Shown here piece after piece: positions 27,501-34,748 of a DNA stretch of 64,000 nt. The position numbers and the translations under genes were made by a program. Source of the DNA: Terriglobia bacterium (GTDB taxonomy: Bacteria; Acidobacteriota; Terriglobia; Terriglobales; Acidobacteriaceae); the NCBI GenBank assembly GCA_020072645.1, contig JAIQGK010000008.1, positions 62,001 to 126,000 of the forward strand. Direction: 5' to 3'. Within the stretch, counting starts at the first letter, position 1, and each line of letters starts with the position of its first letter. Below the pieces are notes generated by a model. That model had not been told where the DNA came from. It was given only the letters and a program-made list of their open reading frames with translations, and searched no databases.

Positions 27501-30129
27501 CTTGAACAACACTTGCGGCGGAACAGCCACAGCAGTTGCAGGATCGGGAAGCATCAGTCTCTCCGCCGGGACATTGGCGGCGAGCGCCAGTTGCACGGTT
27601 TCAGTCAATGTGCAGGGCACCACCGCGGGCGTGAAGAATAACAGCGTCCAGGTAACCTCAACTGAGGCGGGCACGGGCAATACGTCGAATGCATCAATCA
27701 CGGTGACCGGTCCACCGGTCATTATCAAGGCGTTCGGCGCGGCCAGCATTCCGCTGAATGGCTCGACCAGCCTGAGCTTCACCATCCAGAACAACAACAC
27801 GACCACGGCCCTGACCGGAGTTGCGTTTAGCGACACTCTGCCTGCGGGCCTGGTGATCTCAACCCCGAACGGCCTCACGGGAACCTGCGGTGCTGGCACG
27901 ATCACTGCTACTGCGGGAACGAACGTGATTAGCCTGAGCGGTGGAACGATTGCGGCGAGCAGCTCCTGCACGTTCTCAGTGAACGTGACGGGCATTGCCG
28001 CCGGCACACAGAACAACACCACGGGTAACGTGACTTCGACCGAAGGCGGCACAGGCGGAACGGCCTCAGCCAGCATCAATGTCGTTGCGCCGCCGTCGAT
28101 TGCCAAGGTGTTCAGCCCGAGCAACATCGCCCTGAATGCCACAACTTCGCTGACTTTCACCATTACGAATCCCACAGCTAACGCAGTGTCGCTGACCGGC
28201 GTGGCATTTAGTGACACGCTGCCAACAGGCCTGACGGTCGCCAATGCTTCTGCCACAGTTTGCGGTGGAACGCTGACGACGACGGCTCCAACTGGTATCG
28301 CCTTATCCGGAGCCACAATTGCCGCGAATAGCCAGTGCCAGTTCAGCGTGACTGTAACCGGCGCAGCGGCAGGCAGCTATACCAACACCACAGGCAACGT
28401 AACTTCAACCAACGGCGGAACGGGCAACACGGCCTCAGCCAATCTGACTGTAGCTACGCCGCCGACGATCACCAAGGCGTTTGGGGCGGCCAGCATTCTG
28501 GTTGGTGCAAACACCTCACTGACCTTCACGCTCAATAACCCGAACACATCGCTTGCGCTCACCGGCGTCGCTTTCAGTGACACGCTGCCCGCAGGCTTGC
28601 AGGTTGCCACGCCGAACGGATTGGCTACTACCTGCAGCGGCACGGTAACCGCCGCCGCTGGATCGGGCTCAATCAGCTTGACGGGCGGCACTCTGGCTGC
28701 GAACGCTTCATGCACCATCAGCTTGAATGTCACGGGCATCGCAGCGGGAGTGCAGAACAATACGACCGGGCCTATCTCATCGACTGAGAGCGGCGCTGGC
28801 GCGACCAGCAACACGGCGAGCATCACGGTGATCGGACCTCCGAGCATTGCGAAGGCGTTTGGCGCGGCCAGCATTCAATTGAACGGCTCGACATCGCTGA
28901 GCTTCACCATTACTAATCCGAACGCGACCGTGGCGCTGACCGGAGTCGGATTCGGCGATACACTGCCGGCAGGTCTTGCGGTAGCAAACCCGAATGGACT
29001 TACCGGATCATGCGGCGCAGGCACGATCACAACCGGAACGGTCTCCGGCTTCTCCGTGGTCAACCTTTCCGGAGGCACGATTGCGGCAGGCGGCTCTTGT
29101 ACCTTCTCTGTCAATGTGGTTGGCACGACTGGCGGCCACAAAGTGAACACCACTGGAACCGTGACTTCCAGCAACGCGGGATCGGGCAATCAGGCTACTG
29201 CTTCAATTGACGTGTTTGCTCCGGATCTCGCTATCACCAAGACTCATTCTGGTACCTTCACACGCGGCCAGACGGGCGCGGTGTGGACAATCACGGTCAG
29301 CAACGTAGGCTTCGGACCCACAGTGGGTACTGTGACCGTGGTTGATACTTTGCCGGCAGTAACGAATCCGCCGGTTCCAACCGCTCTCAGCGGCACTGGG
29401 TGGACCTGCACTCTGGCTACGCTTACCTGCACGCGAGCAGACGCTCTGGCTTCGGGCAGTAGCTATCCTGCAATCACCTTGACGGTGAATATTCCCAAGA
29501 ATATTCAAAACACGTTCACGAACAAAGCCGTGGTTTCCGGCGGCGGTGACGTGAATCCAACAAACAATACGGCCACGGATACGGTTTCACTGGGGCCGCC
29601 AATTATAATGACGCCTCAGTCAGGCAGCGTCACCGTAATTCACGGTAATACCGCGAACATGGTGATCAACGTGGACGCTCCCGATCCCACTTTGGGCGTG
29701 ATTTCGTTCAGCTGCAGCGGACTGCCGGCTGCTTCCGCCTGCAACTTCAGTCCGGGTTCGATTGATCCTGCAGTCACGCCCGGACCCACTGCCATGACAG
29801 TTTCAATCTTCACCACCAGGGGAACCGCGTCTCTCTTAGCTCCGGCGCGTCCCGGCGCAGCCGGAAGAAAATCGCTGTACGCCATGTTTGTATTTCCTGT
29901 GTTCGGCATGGTACTGGCGGGCTTCGGGCAACGCAGGAAACGGGTGAAGCTTCGATCCATGCTCATAATACTCGGCTTGGTGCTTCTGCTTGCGATAGCC
30001 GGCTGCGGAGTAGCGCCACCAGCCCCCCCGCCAACTCCTGGCACGCCGACAGGGACTTTTGCGGTTACCATAACAGCAACCAGCACAGGATTTACCGCTA
30101 CAACCAGTTTCAATTTAGTCGTGCAATAA
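21532..30129 (+). CDS. giant secreted repeat protein: FG-GAP, CSLREA beta-helix and thirteen DUF11-type domains
   Basis: GTG 21532 with AGGAG 8 bp upstream gives 2865 residues. A signal segment (CSIAILAVIVVFVLQTVALA) is followed by FG-GAP/VCBS-like repeats (about 60-470; GDVDEDGIADLLVGYSG), a CSLREA motif (CSLREAIIEANA) opening a Gly/Asn-rich right-handed beta-helix (about 480-890), linker domains including a HGFATGETAVISGV...YNGTF module (about 1000-1065), then 12 tandem domains of 121-126 residues beginning PP-IxKxFGAASIPLNG, and a 13th, more canonical DUF11 domain (LAITKTHSG). Near the C-terminus a membrane segment, basic stretch (GQRRKRVKLR), second hydrophobic segment ending AGCG and a short Ig-like tail form an anchor-like region. 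Likely a cell-surface or adhesive protein. The tandem domains are rich in Thr/Asn, suiting glycosylation. Collar-protein genes follow after 83 bp. Confidence 0.88.
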   Translation: MKHGICLRVCSIAILAVIVVFVLQTVALAAPIQVPQAQPTGPKIWLGERQQLPMQAGGASAGAALLNGHAAVAPAGAQPLSLTTGDVDEDGIADLLVGYSGHLSIQRGNLDAFAPQSDASFQAIAHGQFPAPFLAQSSTLATPMNPDFVAVGHFTASGHNDLVIAAKGGSALYVFVGDGKGNFAAPQAVDLPGGVTAMLGGNLGRGNAFSQVILGINGSSGPELAVFNGSQDGLDPVAAFPLGGAASNLTFGDFGDGGNDLAFLAGGKVQILRAQTMTLQQVSLPITASALAVGTFVIDRNPALQLALLTADGTIHIAAHNEFDPRAYSADELKALGQSGKRRTEANPLLPSRVFPATGWKIVEDINAAATFAAGQPPVLFRTRISDHQMDDVMVLNGSTGLLTVVQHPDVQAGATTFAPAVLSSRPYSGNPLVAIPARTNIDGRAGILSIHQGESAPSVLMPLPDPTFTVNTTNDTLSAGACAAATPGQCSLREAIIEANAATGTDTIIVPAGTYTLTRPRNAADHHTSQQGTLEVQDSVNIVGAGQATTIIQGGTTLATSVDKVISFNQDIDSFTNATVSVSGVTIQNGNNRGDCCTLQDGFGGAFDFDTGGNGTPGSGNATLTMTNVTIQNNAVTDGQGGGFTMFNTLNGTGFATLTNVIVQNNDATAISNATAVCCGDGGGGVIDARSHIVMSNVQVLTNHTHTAGAVTPTGGGLFFSGQHTQPQSHISGGSISGNTATGMGGGINNQATLLIDGGTIISNNTSGNEGPSANNAGGGGIANQASDGMTLSKVTITGNSTAGDGGGVFTGGGTGIGPVVINFSRFAGNSATHNPASSNLVNVTAATGGNQVTATNNWWGTNVPSSTIVTAAGTCPAPVNTNAVCFDPFIVLTHQASQEKIKINGSTTLTGDMSKDNHGNGAALVGNLNEIVGLPITFAPGPLGTIPAGQLSQTLNASAQATATFNAGGTSGRANPTATVDQGTALALDSLISSATEAGTTATITTVGAHGFATGETAVISGVGVGGYNGTFVITSTPTVNTFTYTATAGLGASSGGTANVGIVILEPPSIVKSFGAATIPVNGTTTVNFSINNPNVVAINGSFTDTLPVGLQVAATPGVTNTCGGTVTAVAGSGSISFSNNLTPVGVCTISVNITGTVDNNYTNSVQILSTDAGNGNTSSANITVINPPTIAKAFGAATIPLNGTTSLTFTLSSTNVNLTLNGVAFTDNLPAGLVVATPNNLNTTCSGTATAVAGSSSVSLSGASLAPGTSCTVSVNVQGTTAGVKNNSVQASSTNAGTGNTSNASITVVAPPTIAKAFGASSIPLNGSTSLSFTITNPNTTVALTGVAFSDTLPAGLVVSTPNGLTGACGVGTITATAGTNVISLSGGTIAASASCTFSVNVTGIAAGQQTNTTGNVTSTEGGTGGTASASVNVEAPPSIAKVFNPSTIALNATTSLTFTITNPAANVDSLFGVAFTDTLPTGLTVANASATVCGGTLTTTAPTGISLVGATIAANSQCQFSVTVTGAASGQYTNTTGSVSSTNGGTGNTASANLTVATPPSITKVFGAASIPLNGTTSLTFTIQNPNTNLALTGIAFTDNLPAGLVVATPSALNNTCGGTATAVAGSGSISLSAGTLAASASCTVSVNVQGTTAGVKNNSVQVTSTEGGTGNTSNASITVVGAPLIIKAFGAASIPLNGSTSLSFTVQNNNTTTALTGVAFSDTLPAGLVVSTPNGLTGTCGAGTITATAGTNVISLSGGTIAANSSCTFSVNVTGTAAGLQNNTTGNVTSTEGGTGGTASASINVVAPPSIAKVFNPSGIALNATTSLTFTITNPAANAVALTGVAFTDTLPTGLTVANASATVCGGTLTTTAPTGISLVGATIAANSQCQFSVTVTGAASGSYTNTTGNVTSTNGGTGNTASANLTVATPPSITKVFGAASIPLNGTTSLTFTIQNPNTNLALTGIAFTDNLPAGLVVATPNALNNTCGGTATAVAGSGSISLSAGTLAASASCTVSVNVQGTTAGVKNNSVQVTSTEAGTGNTSNASITVTGPPVIIKAFGAASIPLNGSTSLSFTIQNNNTTTALTGVAFSDTLPAGLVISTPNGLTGTCGAGTITATAGTNVISLSGGTIAASSSCTFSVNVTGIAAGTQNNTTGNVTSTEGGTGGTASASINVVAPPSIAKVFSPSNIALNATTSLTFTITNPTANAVSLTGVAFSDTLPTGLTVANASATVCGGTLTTTAPTGIALSGATIAANSQCQFSVTVTGAAAGSYTNTTGNVTSTNGGTGNTASANLTVATPPTITKAFGAASILVGANTSLTFTLNNPNTSLALTGVAFSDTLPAGLQVATPNGLATTCSGTVTAAAGSGSISLTGGTLAANASCTISLNVTGIAAGVQNNTTGPISSTESGAGATSNTASITVIGPPSIAKAFGAASIQLNGSTSLSFTITNPNATVALTGVGFGDTLPAGLAVANPNGLTGSCGAGTITTGTVSGFSVVNLSGGTIAAGGSCTFSVNVVGTTGGHKVNTTGTVTSSNAGSGNQATASIDVFAPDLAITKTHSGTFTRGQTGAVWTITVSNVGFGPTVGTVTVVDTLPAVTNPPVPTALSGTGWTCTLATLTCTRADALASGSSYPAITLTVNIPKNIQNTFTNKAVVSGGGDVNPTNNTATDTVSLGPPIIMTPQSGSVTVIHGNTANMVINVDAPDPTLGVISFSCSGLPAASACNFSPGSIDPAVTPGPTAMTVSIFTTRGTASLLAPARPGAAGRKSLYAMFVFPVFGMVLAGFGQRRKRVKLRSMLIILGLVLLLAIAGCGVAPPAPPPTPGTPTGTFAVTITATSTGFTATTSFNLVVQ
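25102..29219 (+). repeat. 1119-bp higher-order tandem repeat inside the giant gene
   Basis: The DUF11-type units are arranged as A-B-C triplets. Equivalent A-unit starts (PP-IxK) fall at 25102, 26221, 27340 and 28459, spaced exactly 1119 bp (373 codons) with no net indel. Within the first copy the units are 372, 378 and 369 bp. Copies two and three (26221-28458) are nearly identical over long stretches. The fourth is diverged and its third unit is replaced by the distinct DUF11 domain starting near 29220. Confidence 0.9.
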
Positions 30130-30141
30130 AAAAAGAACGCA

Positions 30142-30162
30142 GCAAGCCCGGGCAGGGCTTGC
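30142..30162 (+). other. hairpin after the giant gene
   Basis: GCAAGCCC (30142-30149), loop GGGCA, GGGCTTGC (30155-30162) make a perfect 8-bp stem 13 bp after the stop codon. There is an A-run before it and no T-tract after it, so it is a poor terminator for the plus strand. It may limit rather than stop read-through into the collar-protein genes, or stabilise the 3' end. Confidence 0.5.
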
Positions 30163-30211
30163 GGGGCCACGCAATACATACAGCGGTTTTACAGACAGGA
30201 GATAATGCAGA

Positions 30212-30727
30212 ATGGGAACACCCTATGTAGGCGAAATTCGGATGTTTGCCGGTAACTTCGCTCCCGCAGGCTGGGCGTTTTGCCAGGGACAAACGCTTGC
30301 CATCTCCGAAAATGACGTGCTCTTCAATTTGATCGGCACAACATACGGCGGTGACGGACAGACAACTTTCAACCTTCCTAACCTGGCGAGCCGTGTCCCG
30401 GTCCACATGGGTAACGGCGGCGGATCGTCGTACATCATCGGGCAAGCGGCCGGCGTAGAGGCAGTCACGCTCACCACATCGCAAATTCCGGCGCACAGCC
30501 ATCCGCCGCTTTGCAACTCCGGAGCGGGCGGGCAAGCTGGTCCTGCTGGCGGAGTTTGGGCGCAGCTGGCCACCAATCCACCCTACGCCAGCGTCGCACC
30601 CACGCTCGCCATGGGAGCCAACGCCATCGGATCGACCGGCGGGTCTCAACCGCATGACAACATGGTCCCTTACTTGGTGATCAACTTCATCATTTCTTTG
30701 TTTGGGATCTTTCCGAGCCAAACGTAA
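30212..30727 (+). CDS. phage tail collar domain protein (microcystin-dependent-protein family), copy 1
   Basis: The 171-residue protein has the collar-domain start YVGEIRMFAGNFAPAGWAFCQGQTLAIS, the LFNLIGTTYGGDGQTTFNLPNL core (about residues 35-60) and the C-terminal GGSQPHDNMVPYLVINFIISLFGIFP. It has no signal peptide. ATG 30212 is preceded by GGAGAT. It is the first of three tandem paralogues (others at 30796 and 31309). In phages this domain sits at the tail-fibre base; free-standing bacterial copies are widespread but of unclear role. No capsid, terminase or tail-tube genes are nearby, so this is not a prophage. Confidence 0.88.
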   Translation: MGTPYVGEIRMFAGNFAPAGWAFCQGQTLAISENDVLFNLIGTTYGGDGQTTFNLPNLASRVPVHMGNGGGSSYIIGQAAGVEAVTLTTSQIPAHSHPPLCNSGAGGQAGPAGGVWAQLATNPPYASVAPTLAMGANAIGSTGGSQPHDNMVPYLVINFIISLFGIFPSQT

Positions 30728-30795
30728 CGTAACGTTGCTGTAGGTTGTCTGGCGGCCAAGGGACTGCGGTCCCGGCAAAACGTCAAGGAGAGAAA

Positions 30796-31293
30796 ATGTC
30801 AACACCCTTTTTGTCGGAAATCAAGATTGTGAGCTTCAATTTTGCACCCAAGGGCTGGGCGCTCTGCAACGGCCAGTTGCTGCCCATCAACCAGAACCAG
30901 GCCTTGTTCTCGCTTCTGGGTACCACCTACGGAGGAGATGGGCGGGTAAACTTTGCCCTGCCTAACCTTCAGGGTCGCATCCCAAATCACTTTGGCAGCG
31001 GCTTCACGCTGGGAGAACAGGGGGGACAGACGGCACACACGCTTACCATTAGCGAACTTCCCGCGCACACGCATACGCCCACGGGCAATGACACTGATCC
31101 GCCTACTGCTTCCGGCGCCGGTGCCAATCTGTGGGGTCACGTCACCGGGTATTATGCTACTTCCTCCAACGCCGCCATGAATCCGGCGGGCGTCGGCAAC
31201 ACCGGAGGCAGCCAGCCGCATGAGAACATGTCGCCCTACCTCGTGCTCAATTTCATCATTGCCCTTCAGGGGATATTCCCCTCGCAAAACTAA
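30796..31293 (+). CDS. phage tail collar domain protein, copy 2
   Basis: ATG 30796 follows AAGGAG at 30785-30790 and gives 165 residues starting MSTPFLSEIKIVSFNFAPKG; an upstream in-frame start at 30745 would add a non-conserved tail. Conserved GWALCNGQLLPI, LFSLLGTTYGGDGRVNFALPNLQGR and GGSQPHENMSPYLVLNFIIALQGIFP match its neighbours. HTLTISELPAHTHTPTG is the variable His-rich loop region. It lies 68 bp after copy 1 and 15 bp before copy 3; probably one operon. Confidence 0.88.
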   Translation: MSTPFLSEIKIVSFNFAPKGWALCNGQLLPINQNQALFSLLGTTYGGDGRVNFALPNLQGRIPNHFGSGFTLGEQGGQTAHTLTISELPAHTHTPTGNDTDPPTASGAGANLWGHVTGYYATSSNAAMNPAGVGNTGGSQPHENMSPYLVLNFIIALQGIFPSQN

Positions 31294-31308
31294 AGGAGAA
31301 GGATAGCC

Positions 31309-31836
31309 ATGGACCCCTTTGTAGCTGAGATCAGGATTTTCCCTTTTAACTTTGCTCCCAAAGGCTGGGCATTCTGCAATGGCCAGCTCCTGCCAATCAG
31401 CCAGAACACCGCCCTGTTCTCGCTTCTGGGCACCACTTACGGCGGCGACGGCAAGAGCACATTCGCGCTGCCAGACATGCAGGGCAATACTCCCATGCAG
31501 CAAGGTCAAGGCTCCGGCCTGAGCCTGCGTGACCTGGGCGAACAAGCCGGAGAGCAGAATGTAACTCTCATCCAGACGGAAATGCCCGCACACAATCATC
31601 CTGCCCTTGCGGCGAGCGGAGGCGGCCAAGGTAGCCCAGCAACCAATGCCTGGGCTTCTGGCCTGAAAACAGGCCCCTCACTCTACTCTCCCCCAGGCTC
31701 CAACAACAAGGACGTGCAGATGAACCCGCTGGCCCTCTCAATAGCTGGCGGCAACCTGCCGCATAACAACATGATGCCGTATCTCACTTTGAACTTCTGC
31801 ATTGCGTTGCAGGGAGTCTTCCCGCCACGCACCTAA
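31309..31836 (+). CDS. phage tail collar domain protein, copy 3
   Basis: The 175-residue protein starts MDPFVAEIRIFPFNFAPKG, with GWAFCNGQLLPISQNTALFSLLGTTYGGDG and the C-terminal NNMMPYLTLNFCIALQGVFPPRT. A Shine-Dalgarno (AAGGAGAAGGA, around 31292-31302) overlaps the end of copy 2. The central loop differs strongly among the three copies while the framework is conserved, as expected for proteins that present variable surfaces. The gene is followed by a strong terminator at 31852-31882, so the three copies form the unit's 3' end. Confidence 0.88.
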   Translation: MDPFVAEIRIFPFNFAPKGWAFCNGQLLPISQNTALFSLLGTTYGGDGKSTFALPDMQGNTPMQQGQGSGLSLRDLGEQAGEQNVTLIQTEMPAHNHPALAASGGGQGSPATNAWASGLKTGPSLYSPPGSNNKDVQMNPLALSIAGGNLPHNNMMPYLTLNFCIALQGVFPPRT

Positions 31837-31851
31837 CCACATTTTCTTTCG

Positions 31852-31890
31852 GGGGCTTCAGGATGGATTATCCTGGAGCCCCTCTCTTTT
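31852..31890 (+). terminator. rho-independent terminator after the collar operon
   Basis: GGGGCTTCAGGAT (31852-31864), loop GGATT, ATCCTGGAGCCCC (31870-31882) form a 13-bp stem with one G-U pair, followed by TCTCTTTTTG. It closes the tail-collar transcription unit before the methyltransferase gene at 31908. Confidence 0.85.
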
Positions 31891-31907
31891 TGCGCTAATA
31901 TTGCCCC

Positions 31908-33521
31908 ATGCCGGACCAAGAGACAGCGCCTCCCGCGGCGGCAAACGCCGCTACTGAAACCCGGCGTTTGCTTGAACAGAATGTTTCTTTGTCTCGGTCG
32001 ATTATTTGGGGCTTGCAGCGCGACTTTTACGCGCAACGCGGGCTGAAGGCCTGGAATGAGGACCTGGTCCCCAGCTATATCACCAACAATCCGTTCATCG
32101 CTGAAATCTTCGCTGGAATTGTGGCGGCGTTCGTGCAGGATTGCTTGTCCTCCGCGCAGCGCGGCTATCAGTCACTTTCGCCAGAGAACCCTTTGCGTAT
32201 TCTGGAACTCGGCGCCGGTACTGGTAAATTTTCTTATCTCTTTCTGCGCAAGCTGGCTCCCTTATTGCAGGGCCAAAACATTCCTTTCCATCTTGTTCGT
32301 TATTGCATGACCGATACTTCTGAAAGCCTCGTCGCTGAGTGGCGGGCAAATACTTATCTGAAGGAATTTGTCAGCAGCGGCGTGCTCGAATTTGCAGTCT
32401 TCCAGGCCGGGCAGGAATATCGGCGGGAAAGCAGGGGACCGCTCGTCGTCATCGCCAACTATGTTTTCGATAGTCTCCCCCAGGATGCATTTTCGATTGA
32501 GAACGGGAATATCCATGAAATCCTGGTGACCACCGCAGCCGCGGCAGATGGCCAGATTCAGTCTTTCAAAGACTTGCGTTTTTCGTACCAAAACTCCGCT
32601 ACCGCACCGCGGCATTATCCAGATAAAGATTGGAGCGGAATTTTGGAGCAGTACCGCACCCGGCTTTCAACTGCTACGGTCCTTTTTCCTGCCACTGCGC
32701 TCCAGACTTTGCAACGGCTTGGCGATTCCAGCGATGGCAGAATGCTTGTTCTGGCCGCCGACAAAGGGTTCACTCATGAAGAAGATCTTGCATTGGCTCC
32801 GCGTGAGCCTTCATTGGACTTTCACGCGAGCGGGCGATGTTTTTCCCAGCAAGTGAACTTTGATGCCATTGGCAAATATTTTTGTGCGAAGGGTGGCAAG
32901 GCCCTTGTGCCGTCCAAGCACTTTACCAGCCTGAATCTGTGCGCGTTCATCCAGTGCAATCCAGGCGACGACTTCACCGCCACGCACCAGGCCTATCAGG
33001 AAGCATTAACGGCATTCGGCCCCGACGACCTGTTTGCCATCATGAGCTGGCTGAATGCCTACCTTGAGGAAATCTCGCTACCTCAGGCACTGTCATTGCT
33101 TCGTCTTACGCGTTGGGACCCTGTCATGCTTGTGCGTTTGTTCCCGATCATCGCCCGGCAGGCAAGAAATGCAATTGGGGAGCGCACCGACTTGCGCGAC
33201 GCGGTGCTCAACACATGGCAGAACCATTATCCGCTAAACCACGATGACAATGTTTTGGCGTTTTACTGTGGCGTGATCTTGCTTGAACTCCGGTTCTTCT
33301 CTGAAGCTTATGCAATGTTCAGGAAATCACAGCAATTATTCGGGCCATCGGCCACCACCAGTTACAATCTGGGCCTGTGCAGTCTGGGGTTAAACCGTTC
33401 TCGCGAAGCGCTGGAACTGATGCGCGAAGCATGCAGCCTTGATCCCAGCTTTGAGCCTGCCAAACAAAGCCGGTGGAAACTGGAAGATCAAGTCAGAACC
33501 GGTGAAGTGGAGCTCTTATGA
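31908..33521 (+). CDS. MidA-like SAM-dependent methyltransferase with C-terminal TPR region
   Basis: The 537-residue protein has a class I methyltransferase core: motif I LRILELGAGTGKFSYLFL (about residues 94-112) and VVIANYVFDSLPQDAFS (about 180-196), which resembles the NE-lDALP segment of MidA/NDUFAF7 protein arginine methyltransferases. N-terminal GLKAWNEDLVPSYITNNPFIAEIFAGIV also fits. Residues about 430-520 are TPR-like (FYCGVILLELRFFSEAYAMFRKSQQLFGPSATTSYNLG broken into helices). Cytoplasmic, no signal. The overall architecture (methyltransferase plus TPR) suggests a protein substrate. It is followed by a GNAT gene 37 bp away; together they could modify the neighbouring collar proteins, which is a guess. 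Confidence 0.72.
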   Translation: MPDQETAPPAAANAATETRRLLEQNVSLSRSIIWGLQRDFYAQRGLKAWNEDLVPSYITNNPFIAEIFAGIVAAFVQDCLSSAQRGYQSLSPENPLRILELGAGTGKFSYLFLRKLAPLLQGQNIPFHLVRYCMTDTSESLVAEWRANTYLKEFVSSGVLEFAVFQAGQEYRRESRGPLVVIANYVFDSLPQDAFSIENGNIHEILVTTAAAADGQIQSFKDLRFSYQNSATAPRHYPDKDWSGILEQYRTRLSTATVLFPATALQTLQRLGDSSDGRMLVLAADKGFTHEEDLALAPREPSLDFHASGRCFSQQVNFDAIGKYFCAKGGKALVPSKHFTSLNLCAFIQCNPGDDFTATHQAYQEALTAFGPDDLFAIMSWLNAYLEEISLPQALSLLRLTRWDPVMLVRLFPIIARQARNAIGERTDLRDAVLNTWQNHYPLNHDDNVLAFYCGVILLELRFFSEAYAMFRKSQQLFGPSATTSYNLGLCSLGLNRSREALELMREACSLDPSFEPAKQSRWKLEDQVRTGEVELL

Positions 33522-33558
33522 ATCTTCGATCCATACGTTTTCGTGCGATATCTTGCTC

Positions 33559-34041
33559 ATGAAGGCACAATTGCGCCCGGCAATGCCAGATGACCGTGAT
33601 TTCCTTTTCCGGTTATACGTCAGTACTCGAATAGAAGAAATCCGCGGCTTTGGCTGGAATACTGTTCAGCAGGAAGCTTTCTTCCGCATGCAGTTCAATG
33701 CGCAACAACAGTGGTATCAATCCACCTATTCCACTGCCGAAAATCAGATCATCGAAAAGGACCATGAGCCAATTGGCCGCATGATCGTCCAGCGCGAGCG
33801 CGATACATGGCGGCTTCTCGATATTTCGTTGTTGCCTGAGCATCGCGGGCAGGGAATTGGCGGCGAGCTGATTCGCAATCTGATCAAGGACTGCGGCGCC
33901 GCTGGTGCAGTGTTGCAGTTGCAGGTCGTTAACACGAACCCGGCACAGCGGCTGTATACGCGCCTGGGATTCATCAAGACCGGTCAAGACCAGATTTACA
34001 CGCAGATGGAGCTTCGTCCGCAAGCAACGGAACGAACCTAA
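33559..34041 (+). CDS. GNAT-family N-acetyltransferase (paralogue of 19231-19707)
   Basis: ATG 33559 gives 160 residues starting MKAQLRPAMPDDRDFLFRLY. The acetyl-CoA motif is LLDISLLPEHRGQGIGGELI (RGQGIG), with the C-terminal AQRLYTRLGFIKTG. An extension to 33439 would overlap the methyltransferase gene and lacks GNAT similarity. It resembles the GNAT at 19231 along the whole length, and both sit beside DUF6916 or collar-protein genes. Substrate unknown. Confidence 0.86.
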   Translation: MKAQLRPAMPDDRDFLFRLYVSTRIEEIRGFGWNTVQQEAFFRMQFNAQQQWYQSTYSTAENQIIEKDHEPIGRMIVQRERDTWRLLDISLLPEHRGQGIGGELIRNLIKDCGAAGAVLQLQVVNTNPAQRLYTRLGFIKTGQDQIYTQMELRPQATERT

Positions 34042-34147
34042 GTTCAGTTCGACTGAAATCCAGGGATTCGCGGCGCTATGTGGCGCGTTCCAGCTCACAA
34101 GTTATTCACTGCGGGGCTGAAGCGCAGCGGAAAGGTACTGCACCAAC

Positions 34148-34735
34148 ATGTCCAAAGGCCGTATGGAGGCTTTCAGTGACGGCGTATTCGCCGTGATTAT
34201 TACGATCATGGTGCTGGAGATGAAGTCTCCGCATGGCACGAGCCTGGAGGCGCTGATTCCTTTGATTCCCGTTTTCTCCAGCTACGTCCTGAGTTTTGTC
34301 TATGTTGGAATTTACTGGACCAATCATCACCACCTTTTGCAGGCAGTGCAGCACGTTGCGGGAAGCGTCTTGTGGGCGAATTTGCATCTGCTCTTCTGGC
34401 TTTCATTGACGCCGTTTGCCACCGCCTGGATGGGCGAGAACCCTCTTGCGCCGTGGCCAGTGGCGCTCTACGGCGCGGTACTTTTATTTGCTTCCATTGC
34501 TTACTTTATCCTCACGAAGCGGCTGATTGCTCATCAGGGGGCAGGCTCGGTGCTGGCAAAATTAATTAGTGGCGACCGGAAGGGAAGGGTCTCCATGGTC
34601 GTTTACATCGGCGCAATCCCGCTGGCGTTTTTGCGGCCATTGCTCGCATGTCTTTGTTATGCGCTGGTGGCCGTCATGTGGCTCATTCCAGACCGGCGCA
34701 TTGAGAAAGCGATTGGACACAACGCGAGTGTCTGA
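34148..34735 (+). CDS. TMEM175/DUF1211-family potassium channel
   Basis: The 195-residue membrane protein begins MSKGRMEAFSDGVFAVIITIMVLEMKSP; the FSDGVFAVxxTxxVLE signature marks the pore-lining first helix of bacterial TMEM175 K+ channels. About six hydrophobic helices follow (for example LIPVFSSYVLSFVYVGIYW, LWANLHLLFWLSLTPF). The family lacks the classical TVGYG filter and uses hydrophobic residues of helix 1 instead. Single six-TM repeat length is normal for bacterial members, which assemble as tetramers. Convergent with the dipeptidase gene. Confidence 0.9.
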   Translation: MSKGRMEAFSDGVFAVIITIMVLEMKSPHGTSLEALIPLIPVFSSYVLSFVYVGIYWTNHHHLLQAVQHVAGSVLWANLHLLFWLSLTPFATAWMGENPLAPWPVALYGAVLLFASIAYFILTKRLIAHQGAGSVLAKLISGDRKGRVSMVVYIGAIPLAFLRPLLACLCYALVAVMWLIPDRRIEKAIGHNASV

Positions 34736-34748
34736 TGAGCATGCGCTA

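Noticed and set aside
25038-28316. Long antisense open frames (723 and 352 codons) opposite the DUF11 repeats
   Set aside because: They follow the repeat period and arise from Thr/Gly/Ala codon bias of the sense strand; no start signals or family similarity.
25102-29219. CRISPR-like periodicity
   Set aside because: The period is about 370 bp of coding DUF11 domain without spacer structure.
30212-31836. Prophage
   Set aside because: Only collar-domain proteins are present; no capsid, terminase, portal, tail-tube or lysis genes within the window.
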